Positions 44,056 through 54,667 of a stretch of DNA of 64,000 nucleotides are shown here, one piece after another. The notes beneath the pieces were generated by a model, which saw only the letters and a list, made by a program, of their open reading frames with translations, was not told where the DNA came from and ran no database searches. The stretch is taken from the NCBI GenBank assembly GCA_023014365.1, contig JAEBUN010000024.1, positions 310,001-374,000 on the forward strand. The letters are read 5' to 3'. The position numbers were made by a program, and so were the translations under genes. Each line of letters starts with the position of its first letter. Position 1 is the stretch's first letter. Origin of the DNA: Lepiota brunneoincarnata (lineage: Eukaryota > Basidiomycota > Agaricomycetes > Agaricales > Agaricaceae).

Positions 44056-46073
44056 GAGGTGTATGGTCAGTCCAGGCCGAGCACCCCTACCCCTGTGCAA
44101 GGGAAGGGCAAACAGCTGGACTCTGCTACTGTGGCTGCCCCTGTTGGGGTGGCAGGCAGCATGCACACCCCCTCTCCCTAGGGCCTCTGTGGCTTCTATG
44201 GAGGTGGATGGCGCTCCGTGGGCTGGTGGCTCTCGCCGCCCCCCTGTGGAGGGTAACCTCCCCCTGCCTCCCCCCCTGCCAGAGGATTTGGGGCATTTTC
44301 CTGCTGGGTATATGTGGCCAGTGCCCACTCAGCAATTCTTCAGGAACCTGGCCCATATGGGGTTGGGCAATCCTGTTCCAGTGGCTCGCAACCCCGGTGT
44401 GGGGCAGTGGCCATCTCGCATCAGGGTGGCGCAGGCCGCCCTCATTTCCCTGCTGTCAGTGGCAGACAGGGCTCGGTTGGCTGCGAGGCCGCCTCCCAGT
44501 CCCCCCCCTCCGCGCATCAACTTGGCTATCAAGCCTCATTCCCCGCCCTGCTCTTATGTGGCTGTGGCTGTCTCGTCTCCATCGGGTCTTGTCAACCTGG
44601 CACATGCTCTTCCAGGGCTGCCTTCCTATAAGGTGGTCTTGTTTCATCGGCAGGTGGCAGCCACCCAGCAGCCACCCAAGGCTCCCAAGCCGAGGATGAC
44701 TACCTCCAGACCTTCACACAAGCAGGTCATGCTCACCCTTGCAGGGGGCAGTCTCCTGGTTAATCTGGGCCCCATTGTCTGTGTGGAGATTCATCGGGTG
44801 GCCGCTGCCGCTCTGGCTTCTGTGGGCTCGCCCGTTCGCATCGAGCAGGTCCAGCAGATGGATGCACATGTAGCTTGCTACACCACCACCGTGCCCCGTG
44901 AACTGGACATTGGCACTATCAGGAACGTGGTCCGCGCAAACTGGCCTTAGACTGTCATGGATGTGAACCTTCCTCAGTTGAAGAGCTACCTCAAGCTCCT
45001 CGACGTGCCTATGTTCCAGAGTGGCCAGCCCTGGCTCACACCTGACAGGGTGGTCAAGGCCATGCAGTGCTCTGTGTGGTCTGAGTATTTTGTGTTGGCC
45101 ACCAGGCCGTGCATCATCAAGAATTCAAGGGCTGCTGACACAGCCACCGTATTCTTTGAGATCTGGGACTCTCAACAGGGTTCCAACATGAAGACTGTCT
45201 CCCAACGCATCATCACTATCGATGGCACTCCATGCAGGATTATTCCCGTGAGGGCCAACCCCAGCGTTCCCCTCTGCTAGCGCTGTTGGAAGTGGGGCCA
45301 CCCTTCTCTGGCCTGCCGATGCGGGGCCATCCGCTGCTCTCATTGCGGCAGTCCACATTCCCCGACTAACCATCGGGCATTTGCATCATGTTGCAAGGGG
45401 CAGCCCAACCATAGGCCACCCATTGCCCCCACCCCCACTGACCGTCCTTGCCCTCACATGCCTGTGTGCGTGAACTGCAGAGGCGCTCACACTGTGTCGG
45501 CCTCGGCCTGCCTGTTCTGGGCTCACCACTTCAATCGGGAGTGGATTGAGTGCCAGTACGATTCTCTGGTAAGGGTCCATTCCCCACCGTGTCAACCCTG
45601 CTTACCCCAATGAATAGGGACCATCAGGAACCTAGGAGATTGAGGAGAGCATGTTGTATATGGTCACAGAATGTATTTTGTAGTTACATTCTTGTGGACT
45701 CTCTGCTAGAACAATTCAAGGATGATGTTGATATGTTCTTACTACAGGAGCTGCCTTGGCACTCCATCCGCCGTGTTCCATCTTCCTCTGACCCTGACGG
45801 GGATGAGGTTGTCAGGGCACCCAAGCATCTGGAGTGGCTGTATTTGTTCCGCCCTCCTTCTTCCCTGGATCAGCCTCCTTGGGTTATGGCATACGTACAT
45901 ACCTGGATAATGCGGCTCCAGCCCTCGCTTCGACATGACGTCGTTGATCACTGTGATGTCATGGCCCTCTCCATGTTCCTGCATGGGGAGGCCATATACT
46001 TTCTCAACGTCTACTCAGACGACAGGCAGTTGGGCATCCGCTATTTGGCGGATGCTGTGGACTCTCTCCCGCA
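44056..46073 (+). pseudogene. NLR1 ORF1 and endonuclease (old copy, part 2)
   Basis: Continues ORF1 from the chromovirus target site (MEVDGAPWAGGSRRPPVEGN, VMLTLAGGSLLVNLGPIVC). It has stops at ANWP-TAG (about 44,949) and in the first knuckle (VPLC-TAG-RC, about 45,280). Then CSHCGSPHSPTNH, and ORF2 from about 45,612 (MNRDHQEPRRLRRACCIWSQ, LLQELPWHS, AVDSLP). CG is replaced by TG or CA at most sites, so this copy is much older than 12,835-18,509. It is interrupted at 46,073 by another NLR1 fragment and resumes at 48,232. The duplication GACTCTCTCC[C/T]GCA is at 46,060-46,073 and 48,232-48,245. Confidence 0.85.
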
Positions 46074-46295
46074 TTACGCTCATTCGGTGTCTCTGATGGC
46101 CCAGATGACGCGCGCTATACTTAACCACGCGCCGATAGGGGGCTATCGGAGGCACTTTTTCCCACAGGAGGATTATTCCTGTCGCTGCAGGTTTCAGGAG
46201 GAGACCCGTGAGCATGTGTTCCGGAGCTGCCCTAGGCACTCCATGGTGGGGGTCCCGGCTATGGTTGAGGCTCTCATTGCTTTCCTTAAGGTGTC

Positions 46296-46327
46296 TTTTT
46301 TTTTTTTTTTTTTTTTTGAAATCAACA
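46296..46327 (-). mobile_element. Minimal NLR2 insertion: oligo-T plus 10 bp of element
   Basis: 22 T followed by GAAATCAACA, which equals the last 10 bases of NLR2 (TGTTGATTTC) before poly(A). It is flanked by TTCCTTAAGGTGTC (46,282-46,295) and TTCCTCGAGGTGTC (46,328-46,341), a 14-bp duplication with a CG-to-TA difference on one side. Reverse transcription stopped almost at once. Confidence 0.8.
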
Positions 46328-46406
46328 TTCCTCGAGGTGTCCCCGACCGCATTCACGTTTGCTGAGAGGGCCGGGCCCCCTGGAGTGTAGCCTTTCGAGT
46401 CAGCGG

Positions 46407-47706
46407 TGATACGCCGATTTCACGCCTATACATGAATTCTGTACTCCGGAACGATTCTCTACATAGAATCATTGGCTATATCATTAAAGAACTCTATAGA
46501 GGATTGGTACTATATCCCGTAGTAGCCAGTTCGACCGAACTGAGGATATTCGAGCCTCGGAAGTGTTCAAACCAGCTCATTATCACTAAGCTTAGTGAAC
46601 CAAGCTATCAGAACGCTCTCTGGAGGGATTCAGGACTCTACATAGCCTATCGAGTATACCCCGGTCGCATCCAGGGACCTTACGAGCAGTTTTCTGATGA
46701 ACCCAAATGCGTTTGAACATAAAAGAATGTACCTAGCGGCTGTCGCAGGCGTATTACGTCTATAGCGAGTTCAATAATGATGACCGGACCATGGAACGGA
46801 ACGTCCAACGTTCGGGAGGCAATACCTGATGCCCAAAACCCTAGAAACATCGAAGACTCCTAATTAACAAGTGCTTTGTGGGTCCCGGCACTTCGGCATT
46901 CTGCTTAACTGAGATTAATTACAACGGATCAAGGGATTGTCCATCCGCTATACATTCCGATCATAATTGATCCGGAAACTTAACGCGCTCGCGTGGACGC
47001 AGAATAATGCAGCCAAGCACGGAGCACGTCTGGCTGGATTGCCATTCGTTAATCAGAGAAAAACCCATAACCCAGGGTGAGGTAGAAATGCTGCCGAACC
47101 TTCCAAAATGTTCTACAGTGCCTGTAACAATTAAGCTTATTGTTTTCTATTTCATATTTACTATCTCTTGTATGTATCTAAACAATATAAATACGGTTGC
47201 ACTTGTTCGTGGAGAAGGAGAGGTCTCACCCCCGCTTCCACACGCAAGTCTGCAAGCCGTAATCAAGAACGGTTTCAGAGGGCTATTTAGTGTGCGTCGT
47301 TAAGTGTGATTTCTTCTGTCGTCGACCAACCCAGGGACAGAGACAGAGACCAGAGTTCAGAGTTTAGAGTTCCAGAGTGCTAGAGACAGAGACAGAGACA
47401 GAGACCAGAGTTCAGAGACCAGAGACCAGAGACCAGAGACCCAGCGCTTTGAATTGACAGGGATTGTCCTTTCATTGTTGCACCGTACGGCTAAGATAAC
47501 TTCAACGGCTGTTCGTTAACCTCTAAAAACACTACTCTCTTGAATTTTGCTGTCAGAACGCACCCCCAGAACACCCTAAAAGACGAAACTGTTCATTATC
47601 TATCTCATTCCACTTGTATTAGCTTAAGCTTATCGAATAGCGGCTAAGCTTAGTGAAAACGAGCCCCCTATCTATATTAAAACCTACGAAAGTTTCTACC
47701 TTTTCA
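46407..47706. mobile_element. Candidate solo LTR (1,300 bp) with GCGG target duplication
   Basis: Starts TGATACGCCGATTTCACG and ends CTACCTTTTCA, so TG...CA. It is flanked by GCGG at 46,403-46,406 and 47,707-47,710. Removing it restores NLR2 sequence GAGTCAGCGGGACTCTC. It is AT-richer than its surroundings, with TATAAATA near 47,188 and a simple-repeat tract at 47,330-47,445. There are no terminal inverted repeats. A short frame at 46,432-46,716 has no recognisable domain. Orientation and family unknown; no second copy in the window. Confidence 0.5.
47330..47445. repeat. Purine-rich simple repeats (GACAGA and CCAGAGA units)
   Basis: Runs of GACAGAGACAGAGACAGAG and CCAGAGACCAGAGACCAGAG alternate with GTTCAGAGTTTAGAGTTCCAG. 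Local slippage-type expansion inside the candidate LTR. Confidence 0.75.
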
Positions 47707-48231
47707 GCGGGACTCTCTTCCCTACCTTTATTGGTAGTTATACCATGTACTAGTTGCTTTGTTGTAGTTAGTGCACGCGGACTGCGTTCAAGCACCGCAT
47801 TATAAATTGTTGATTTCAAAAAAAAAAAAAAAAAAGAGGGCCGGGCCCCCCCTGGGGGGTATCAGCTAGTAGCTCTGCCTAGTGCCTGGTTGGGGCCGGG
47901 CCAGGGCGTTGGTTATTCCCCTGCCATCTTTGGGCGGCATGTAGGGATTTACATGGGAATTGACCCCTAACCCCCACTTGGGGGGGGACCTTGCTCCGGT
48001 CTGGTTCCCGCGCTGCGCGCTGGGCGGTAGCTGTCTTCCCGCCTCCATTTATTCGGGGCAGCTTTGTCCTGGGCATGGGGAAACGCATGCCCATGTCTGT
48101 GGTCACGCGTTGTATGTACAGATACCCTGTAGTGTATGGCTCAGTTGTTTGTACTGTAGTACGTTGCTGCACGCGGCCTCCCTATGCAGCCCGCGTAATA
48201 AATTGGAGATTTAAAAAAAAAAAAAAAAAAA

Positions 48232-49441
48232 GACTCTCTCCTGCAGTGTGCCCCCATGTCTGGGGACTTTAACTGCCGTTCGCTGCAGTGGGACCTGTGG
48301 GCTCCCCACAATCTTGCTGCTGCTGCCTCCCTGCTGGAAATGGCGGATTCGTTGGGCCTGGACCTCTTGCTCCCTGAGAACCCGGGCCCCATGCATTTCC
48401 CCTTTGAGGAGGGGCTGGCTTCTACTGTGATCGACCTTGTATTCACAAGGACAACTGCGGGCCATCTGCCGCTTCCCACGCGGTGTCCCAATCTGTGGGG
48501 TCAGTCTGACCATTGCCCTCTTTGGATCGTTATCCCTCTGGAGGCCTTTGAGGAGGCTGTGCCCAGGTGTTTGCTGAAGCGGGACTCAGACGAAGAGGCC
48601 GAGTTCCTAGCTGAGGTCTCGACAGAGCTCATGGGTCTGGATTTTCTGGACCTGGGCTCATCCACCAGGATCGATGAGGTGGCTTTGGCTATCTCTGCGG
48701 TCTTCTCCAAGGCGTGGCTTGCCCACTCCAAGGAGGTCTGCGTTGTCTCGCGGTCCAGGCCGTGGTGGGACGACAAGTGCTTGCGCACTTACATGGCATA
48801 TTCTCGGTCTTGGGACTGGGAGGACGCTCACACATTTAAGTGGACCTGGAAGGCCGCCAAGCGCAGGTTCTTCGATGAGTGCATCGAGGAAATTGCTTCT
48901 ACCAACAAGCGCCCCTGGGACCTGATGGATTGGGTCAGGGTGCGCAAGTTGCCTCCCTGTGAGGCGATCCGCTATCGGGATCGCCCCTGCAATACTCTCG
49001 AGGAGCTCTGGGAAGGGCTTCACAGTTCTTACAACACCGCCAACGACCGCCTGGTTGATGTCGGGGTTCTTGATCAGATTGATCCGCTCCCACCGCGGGA
49101 GTGGCCAGTCTTCTCTGACTTGGAGATGCACGAGGCCTTGCATGCGTACTCCTCCCTATTGTCGCCCAGTCCGGACCATGTTACGTGGACACACCTCAAG
49201 TCCATTCTGGCGGGCCCAACGGTTACCTGTTTGGTCTGTCGGATCGCTGATGCCTGCATGGAGTGCAGGCATTGGCCTCATCACTTTAAGGAGAGCATGT
49301 TGGTTATCATACCGAAGCCAGGCAAGCCCTCCTATGCTACTCCAAAGGCGTTCAAACCAATCGTCCTTCTCAATACTCTCAGTAAGCTTATCAAGAAAAT
49401 GATCTCGCGCCGCTTGCAGTTCGAGGCTGTCAAGTTTGGCG
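48232..49441 (+). pseudogene. NLR1 ORF2, endonuclease to RT N-terminus (old copy, part 3)
   Basis: Open from about 48,256: SGDFNCRSLQWDLWAPHN, STVIDLVFTRTTAG, QSDHCPLWIV, NKRPWDLMDWVRVRKLPP, LVIIPKPGKPSYATPKAFKP and LQFEAVKFGV. It is cut at 49,441 by the oligo-T of an H-NLR1 chimera and resumes at 51,769. Despite CpG loss, no stop occurs in this segment. Confidence 0.85.
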
Positions 49442-51768
49442 TTTTTTTTTTTTTTTTTTTTTTTTTAAATCTCCAATTTATTACACGGGCCGCGTAGGGA
49501 GGCCGTGCGCAGCAACGTACTACAGTACAAACGACCGAGCCGTACACTATGGGGTATCTGTACATACAACGCGTGACCGCGGATGCGGGCATGCGTTTCC
49601 CCATGCCCAGGACGAAGCCGCCCCGAACGAATGGAGGCGGGAAGACGGCTGCCGCCCAGCGCGCGGCGCGGGAACCAAACCGGAGCGAGGTCCCCCCCCT
49701 TATCGGGGGCTAGGGGTCAATTCCCACGTAAATCCCTACACGCCGCCCGAAGACAGCGGGGGAATAACCAACGCCTCGGCCCGGACCCAACCGGGCGCCA
49801 GGCAGAGCTACTAGCCGATACCCCCCGGGGGGGGCCCAGCCCTCTCAGTGAACGCGAATGCGGTCGGGGACGCCTCGAGGAAAGCTATGAGAGCCTCGAC
49901 CGTAGCCGGGACCCCCGCCATGGAGTGCCTGGGGCAGCTCTGAAACACGTGCTCACGAGTCTCCTCCCGAAACCCGCAGCGACAGGAATAATCCTCCTGT
50001 GGGAAAAAGCGCCTCCGATAGCCCCCTATCGGCGCGTGGTTAAGAATAGCACGCATCATCCGGGCCATTACTGACACCAAGTGAGTGTGCAGGATCCAGG
50101 CACCACCGTGGAGATATGTGGGCCGCAGGGGATGGTCATCGTCCCTGGCGAGCTGGAGGAAACCATGCCCGCGATGGTCAGGATCCTGGAACAAGTCGAT
50201 CCAGCGGTCCTGACACGACCGTACTTCCTCCTTGCGGAGGTAGTCAAGCGAGGCCCGGGGACGAGCCCCTACCCCGACGGGAGGCAACGACCGAGCGAAG
50301 TCGTGCACCTGAGTATGGAAAGGCCACCTCGCACGCGAAGGGACCTCCCAGAAGTGGACCGAGCGGGCCGGGTCCCCGGCAAACCACTCGGCGAGAAGGC
50401 GACAGACCGCCAAGGAATGACCCTGGGCGGAGTGCACCGACGGGTCCACCGCCCGCCTGGCCAAGGCCATCGAGTCGGTGAACAAGACGAGGCCAGTGGC
50501 GCCCCCGACAGAAACTGCCTTGGACACCGCCAGCCCGTCCAAGGAGCCCCTTGCGGGCAAACTCCGCGTGACCCCAACATGGCCCGCTTGGCGTAAGATG
50601 AGTGCTACGGCGCCCGTTACTCCCATGCCAGACTGAGCTTTACTCGCCATAGACACAGGCGGGGGCCTCCCCTATAGGTGGTGCGCCTGGGGGCATGGGT
50701 TGGCACACTAACAGCCTCCCTAATTGGTGCAGCACTAAAGCCAACGGGCCGGACTTACATGAGGCGGCGCAAAATCGCGGAACACCCCAAACCCGTTGCC
50801 CTCCCAACTAGGTAATCCCCAGGGTAGCGGGTCGGCGCAGAAGGCCTTCCTAAAGGGTGTACAAGGCGGGCTAAACTCCGCCACTCAACTCACAGGCTCA
50901 CGCTAGAACCACTGACGTGGTAACAACTCAAACCGATAAACCCAGATCTTACCCAGGATCGATCGACAGCAGATCTTGATCTCTCGAGCCGGTTCGCCAT
51001 TCTCTGAATGAACCGCTACGGCCCAGTGGCTACCCAGGGTGCGACCCCTGGACCACCTTCCCGTTACCCAGCAGCCGGTTCGTGATCGAGATCCGGTTGC
51101 CCAGATCCACGATAAGCACGGATCCCCGTATAACTGTCCGGGCTTACTGTCTTGCAGGGGCCGCTACCGGGATGGAAGTCGCAGCGTGAGAGCTGCCCCG
51201 GAGTTTGGGTGATCCCTACTAACGTCCTGCACCCGGCTGAGCTTTACTCGCTTGGAATGCAGGAGGGGGGTGGCCTGTCCTCTTGGTCGGCTTGTTTTCA
51301 CGGCTATGCCCCCTCTTACCGTCCCCTATCCTCTCGGTCCCCTGCGGGCATGCCCTCGTTTTCAAGCGGGAGACTCCCTACTCGCGAGGGGGTATTTGGG
51401 GGAAGCGCACTCGCTACAGGTTTCGCGAGAGCTTGGCGAGGAGCGCGGTTGTCCCACTGCGAACCCACCCAGGACGTGCCCAGGGGGACTCCTAACCCAT
51501 TTCGGCCAGCCAGGGATCCACTGACCCCAGCAGAGACCGCCCAGAATCGCCAGCTCATCAGGCGGCCAGCATACCCAGCCATTAAGCACCTTTGCCAAGG
51601 GCGCACCCAACTCCCCAACAACCCCAGACAGCCCCGGGACGCTCCAGAAAGGTGAAGAGAGGTGGAATAGTGTAGACAACCCACTAAGAACGGGACGGCT
51701 GCCTGTAGATTAGGAGTAGAAAATAATATAAGAGGGGGGTGATGGTGGTAAGAGGGAAAGGAGTGCTG
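49442..51768 (-). mobile_element. Chimeric retro-insertion: module H plus NLR1 RNase H/3' end
   Basis: The oligo-T starts at 49,442, and the insertion is flanked by TGTCAAGTTTGGCG at 49,428-49,441 and 51,769-51,782. On the minus strand it reads H (51,765-50,534), then NLR1 from LAVSKAVSVGGATGLVLFTD (50,533) to the PPPGGIG stop (49,811), 3' UTR and poly(A). The design matches 968-3,361, but the NLR1 join is about 60 bp further 3'. The frame is open throughout the NLR1 part. Confidence 0.87.
50534..51765 (-). repeat. Module H, copy 4 (1,232 bp)
   Basis: Full length with the standard ends. The 5' edge is separated from the target duplication by about 3 extra bases, as in copy 1 (about 4 bases). 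Such untemplated bases are common at completed 5' ends of non-LTR insertions. Confidence 0.8.
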
Positions 51769-52336
51769 TGTCAAGTTTGGCGTGTTCCATCCGAACCAGT
51801 TCAGCGGTGTGATCCAGCGGTCCACCGAAGATGCTGGTGCCTACCTTGTGCACCTTGTCCATGCCAGGTGGGCCCGCAGGTTGAAGACAAGTATTCTCGC
51901 CTTCGACATTGCACAGTTCTTCCCATCCCTGAACCATGGGATGCTCCTCATGGTTCTGGCTCGGCAGGGGTTCTCCCCGTGTGTGGGCCGGTTCTTTGCT
52001 TCTTATCTCACGGGGAGGTTTACCAGCTACGCCTGGAACTCCTTCCTATCTGAGCTGTTCTGGGCAGAGGTGGGGGTGGGCCAGGGGTCCGCCCTCTCAC
52101 CTGTCCTGTCCGGCCTCTACTTGGCTCCCGCCATGTATATTATGGAGTGATGGCTCCCTCAGCCAGGCCTCACACTCCTGTCTTACGTCGACGATGGCAC
52201 CATTGTGGCACAGGCCTGGGACTTGGATGCTAATTGTGTCCTTCTCCGCAGATTTTACGAGGTTGTCCATGACACCTTTACCCGGTTCGCACTGGTCATG
52301 GAGCACGACAAGTCCGAGCTCTTCCATTTCTTGATG
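51769..52336 (+). pseudogene. NLR1 RT palm (old copy, part 4)
   Basis: FHPNQFSGVIQRSTEDAGAY, AFDIAQFFPSLNHGMLLMVL, GVGQGSALSPVLSGLYLAP, TGA at about 52,148 (YIME-stop), LLSYVDDGTIVAQAWDLD and SELFHF. It ends at a junction with minus-strand ORF1 (TTGATGCATGG) at 52,336. Confidence 0.85.
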
Positions 52337-53062
52337 CATGGAGGGGGGGGACCGGGGGGCAGCCTCGCAGCCAACCAAGCCCTGTCCACCGCTGACAGCA
52401 GAGGAATGAGGGCGGCACACACTGCCCTGACACGAGATGGCCGCTGCCCCGCACTGGGGTTGTGAGCCACTGGAACAGGATTGCCCAACCCCGTATGGGC
52501 CAGGTTCCTGAAGAATTGCTGAGTGGGTGCTGGACATGCATACCCACCAGGAAAACACCCCAAATCCTCCGGCGGGGGGGAGGCAGGGGGAGGTTACCCT
52601 CCACGGGGGGGCGGCTAGAGCCACCGGCCTGCAAAGTGCCATCCACCTCCATGGGAGCCACAGAGGCCCTAGGAGAGGGGGCGTGCATGCTGCCCGCCAC
52701 CCCAACAGGGGCAGCCACAGCAGCAGAGTCCAGCCGTTTGCCCTTCCCTTGCGCAAGGGGTAGGGGTGCTTGGCCTGGACTGACCATACATCTCAGAGGC
52801 CCACTCGTGGAGCTTCTGGATGCGATCGCCCTCCAGAAAGGGGATATCGTCCCAGTCTAGCTCATCCACCTCACGAAAGAGCCTGACCAGGGAGCAGGCA
52901 ACCTCTGCGCTGCCAACCTCAGAGATATGGCCCCTCTTGGCTCTCCCCAGCCAAAGGGCGACAGTGTTGAGAGCATCTGCCACGATCCCAGCCTCGGCCT
53001 CTGCATCTGCAGGACTGCGGGAAAGGGCAAGGAAGGTGGGGACAAACTTGGGATCTTCCTCC
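52337..53062 (-). pseudogene. NLR1 ORF1 N-terminal half
   Basis: On the minus strand, from 53,060: an EEDPKFVPT-like start, GIVADALNTVALWLGRAKRG, LVRLFREVDELDWDDIPFLE, IQKLHEWASEMYGQSRPSTP, then Pro-rich sequence with PMEVDGTLQAGGSSRPPVEG. It covers the point where the chromovirus entered the other copy and shows the uninterrupted sequence there (GGGCCTCTGAGATG). It is useful as the empty site for that insertion. Confidence 0.78.
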
Positions 53063-53526
53063 TTTTTTTTTTTTTTTTTTTTTTTTAAATCTCCAATTTA
53101 TTACATGGGCCGCATAGGGAGGCCATGTGCAGCAATGTACTACAGTACAAACAACTGAGCCATACACTACAGGGTATCTGTACATACAACGCATGACCAC
53201 GGACACAGGCATGCGTTTCCCCATACCCAGGACAAAGCTGCCCCAAATGAACGGATGCGGGAAGACGGCTGCCACCCAGTGCGTGGCGCAGGAACCAGAC
53301 CGGAGCGAGGTCCCCCCCCTAATGGGGGTTAGGGGTCAATTCCCACATAAATCCCTACATGCCACCCGAAGGCAGCGGGGGAATAACCAATGCCCCGGCC
53401 CAGACCCAACCGGGCACCAGGCAGAGCCACTAGCCGATACCCCCCAGGGGGGGCCCGGCCCTCTCAGCGAATGCGAACGCAGTCGGGGACGCCTCGAGGA
53501 AAGCAATGAGAGCCTCGACCGTATGC
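53063..53526 (-). mobile_element. NLR1 3' end fragment
   Basis: Oligo-T 53,063-53,086, then 3' UTR with the hairpin (loop ATTA, about 53,320) and the last codons of ORF2. It ends at GAGCCTCGACCGTA. No target duplication seen. Adjacent 53,527-53,552 is a short plus-strand RT piece (GGGCCCGTGGGTTGAAGACG). Confidence 0.75.
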
Positions 53527-54667
53527 TAGGTGGGCCCGTGGGTTGAAGACGAGCCCATGTTGCGGCTCTCAACCGGGTTCTTGCCCGGGCACAGGCCAAT
53601 CTGGGGGTCCTGGTGGCAGCAATGGATGCGAGTCTGCCGCCCTGCCAGGTCCTCCAGGCAGTTTTGGCTGCCCAGGTTTTCCAGGGGCTGGACTGCATCC
53701 ATGTGGTCTGACTTCCAGGGGGGAAGGTTACAGCGCCCGAGGCCGAGCTTTTTGCCATTCGGCTGGTGGTGTCCAAGGCAGTTACTGTCGAGGGCACTGC
53801 TGGCCTTGTCCTGTTCACAGACTCAATGGCTTTGGCCAGGCGGGCGGTGGACCTGTTGGTGCACTCCGCCCAGGGTTATTCCTTGGTGGTCTGCCACCTT
53901 CTTGCCGAGTGGTTTGCCAGGGGTCCGGCCTGCTCGGTCCATTTCTGGGAGGTCCCTTCACGTGCGAAGTGGCCTTTCCATACTCAGGTGCACGACTTTG
54001 CTTGGTCGTTGCCTCCCGTTGGGGTAGGGGCTTGTCCCCAGGCCTCGCTTGACTACCTCCGCAAGGAGGAAGTCCATTCGTGTCAGGACCACTGGATTGA
54101 TTTGTTCCAGGATCCTGACCATCGCAGGCATGGTTTCCTCCAGCTTGCCAGGGACGACGACCATCCCCTGTGGCCCACATACCTCCACAGTGGGGCCTGG
54201 ATCCTGCATGCTCATTCGGTGTCTCTGATGGCCCAAATGACACATGCTATTCTTAACCATGCACCGATAGGGAGCTATCAGAGGCGCTTTTTCCCACAGG
54301 AAGACTATTCCTGTCACTGCGGGTTTTCGGGAGGAGACCCATGAGCATGTGTTCTGGAGCTGCCCTAGGCACTCCATGGTGGGGGTCCCGGCTACTGATT
54401 GAGGCTCTCATTGCTTTCCTCGAGGCTGTCCCTGACCGCAGTTCAGTGTTTGTTGAGAGGACCAGGCCCCCCCCAGGGGGGTATCGGCTAGTGGCTTTGC
54501 CTGGTGCCCAGTTGGGGCTGGGCCGGGGCACTGGTTATTCCCCCACCATCTTCGGATGGCATGTAGGGATTTATGTGGGAATTGACCCCTAGCCCCCAGT
54601 AGGGGGGGGACCTCGTTCCGGTTTGGTTTCCATGCCTGCACGCTGGGCAGGCAGCCACCTTTCCACC
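53527..54667 (+). pseudogene. NLR1 RNase H to 3' UTR, frameshifted
   Basis: From 53,553 it reads the approach to RNase H (AAMDASLPPCQVLQAVLAAQ) and SKAVTVEGTAGLVLFTDSMA. It continues to the finger, where an extra T (GGGTTTTCGGGAGG, about 54,325) and a further indel near 54,395 break the frame. The 3' UTR hairpin is CCCCC-AGTA-GGGGG near 54,596. It ends where the gypsy LTR starts at 54,668. Confidence 0.8.

Larger units (their letters stand above)
46381..47835 (+). mobile_element. NLR2 3'-end insertion (153 bp), split by the solo LTR
   Basis: 46,381-46,406 and 47,707-47,835 together match the last ~155 bp of NLR2 (TGGAGTGTAGCCTTTCGAG ... CATTATAAATTGTTGATTTC plus A, 47,818-47,835). The duplication GAGGGCCGGGCCCCC lies at 46,366-46,380 and 47,836-47,850. 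No coding. Confidence 0.82.
46074..48231 (+). mobile_element. NLR1 3' fragment inserted in older NLR1, itself hit twice
   Basis: A 5'-truncated insertion with a 14-bp duplication (one mismatch) and poly(A) 48,213-48,231. Coding remnant: HSVSLMAQMTRAILNHAPIG and CRCRFQEETREHVFRSC. It is split at 46,296 by a minute NLR2 insertion and at 46,381 by an NLR2 3' end carrying a solo LTR. The remainder (47,836-48,231) is the 3' UTR with hairpin CCCCC-ACTT-GGGGG near 47,971. Confidence 0.85.

Noticed and set aside
46407..47706. Helitron or terminal-inverted-repeat DNA transposon
   Set aside because: There is a target duplication, no CTRR end and no inverted termini; a solo LTR fits better.
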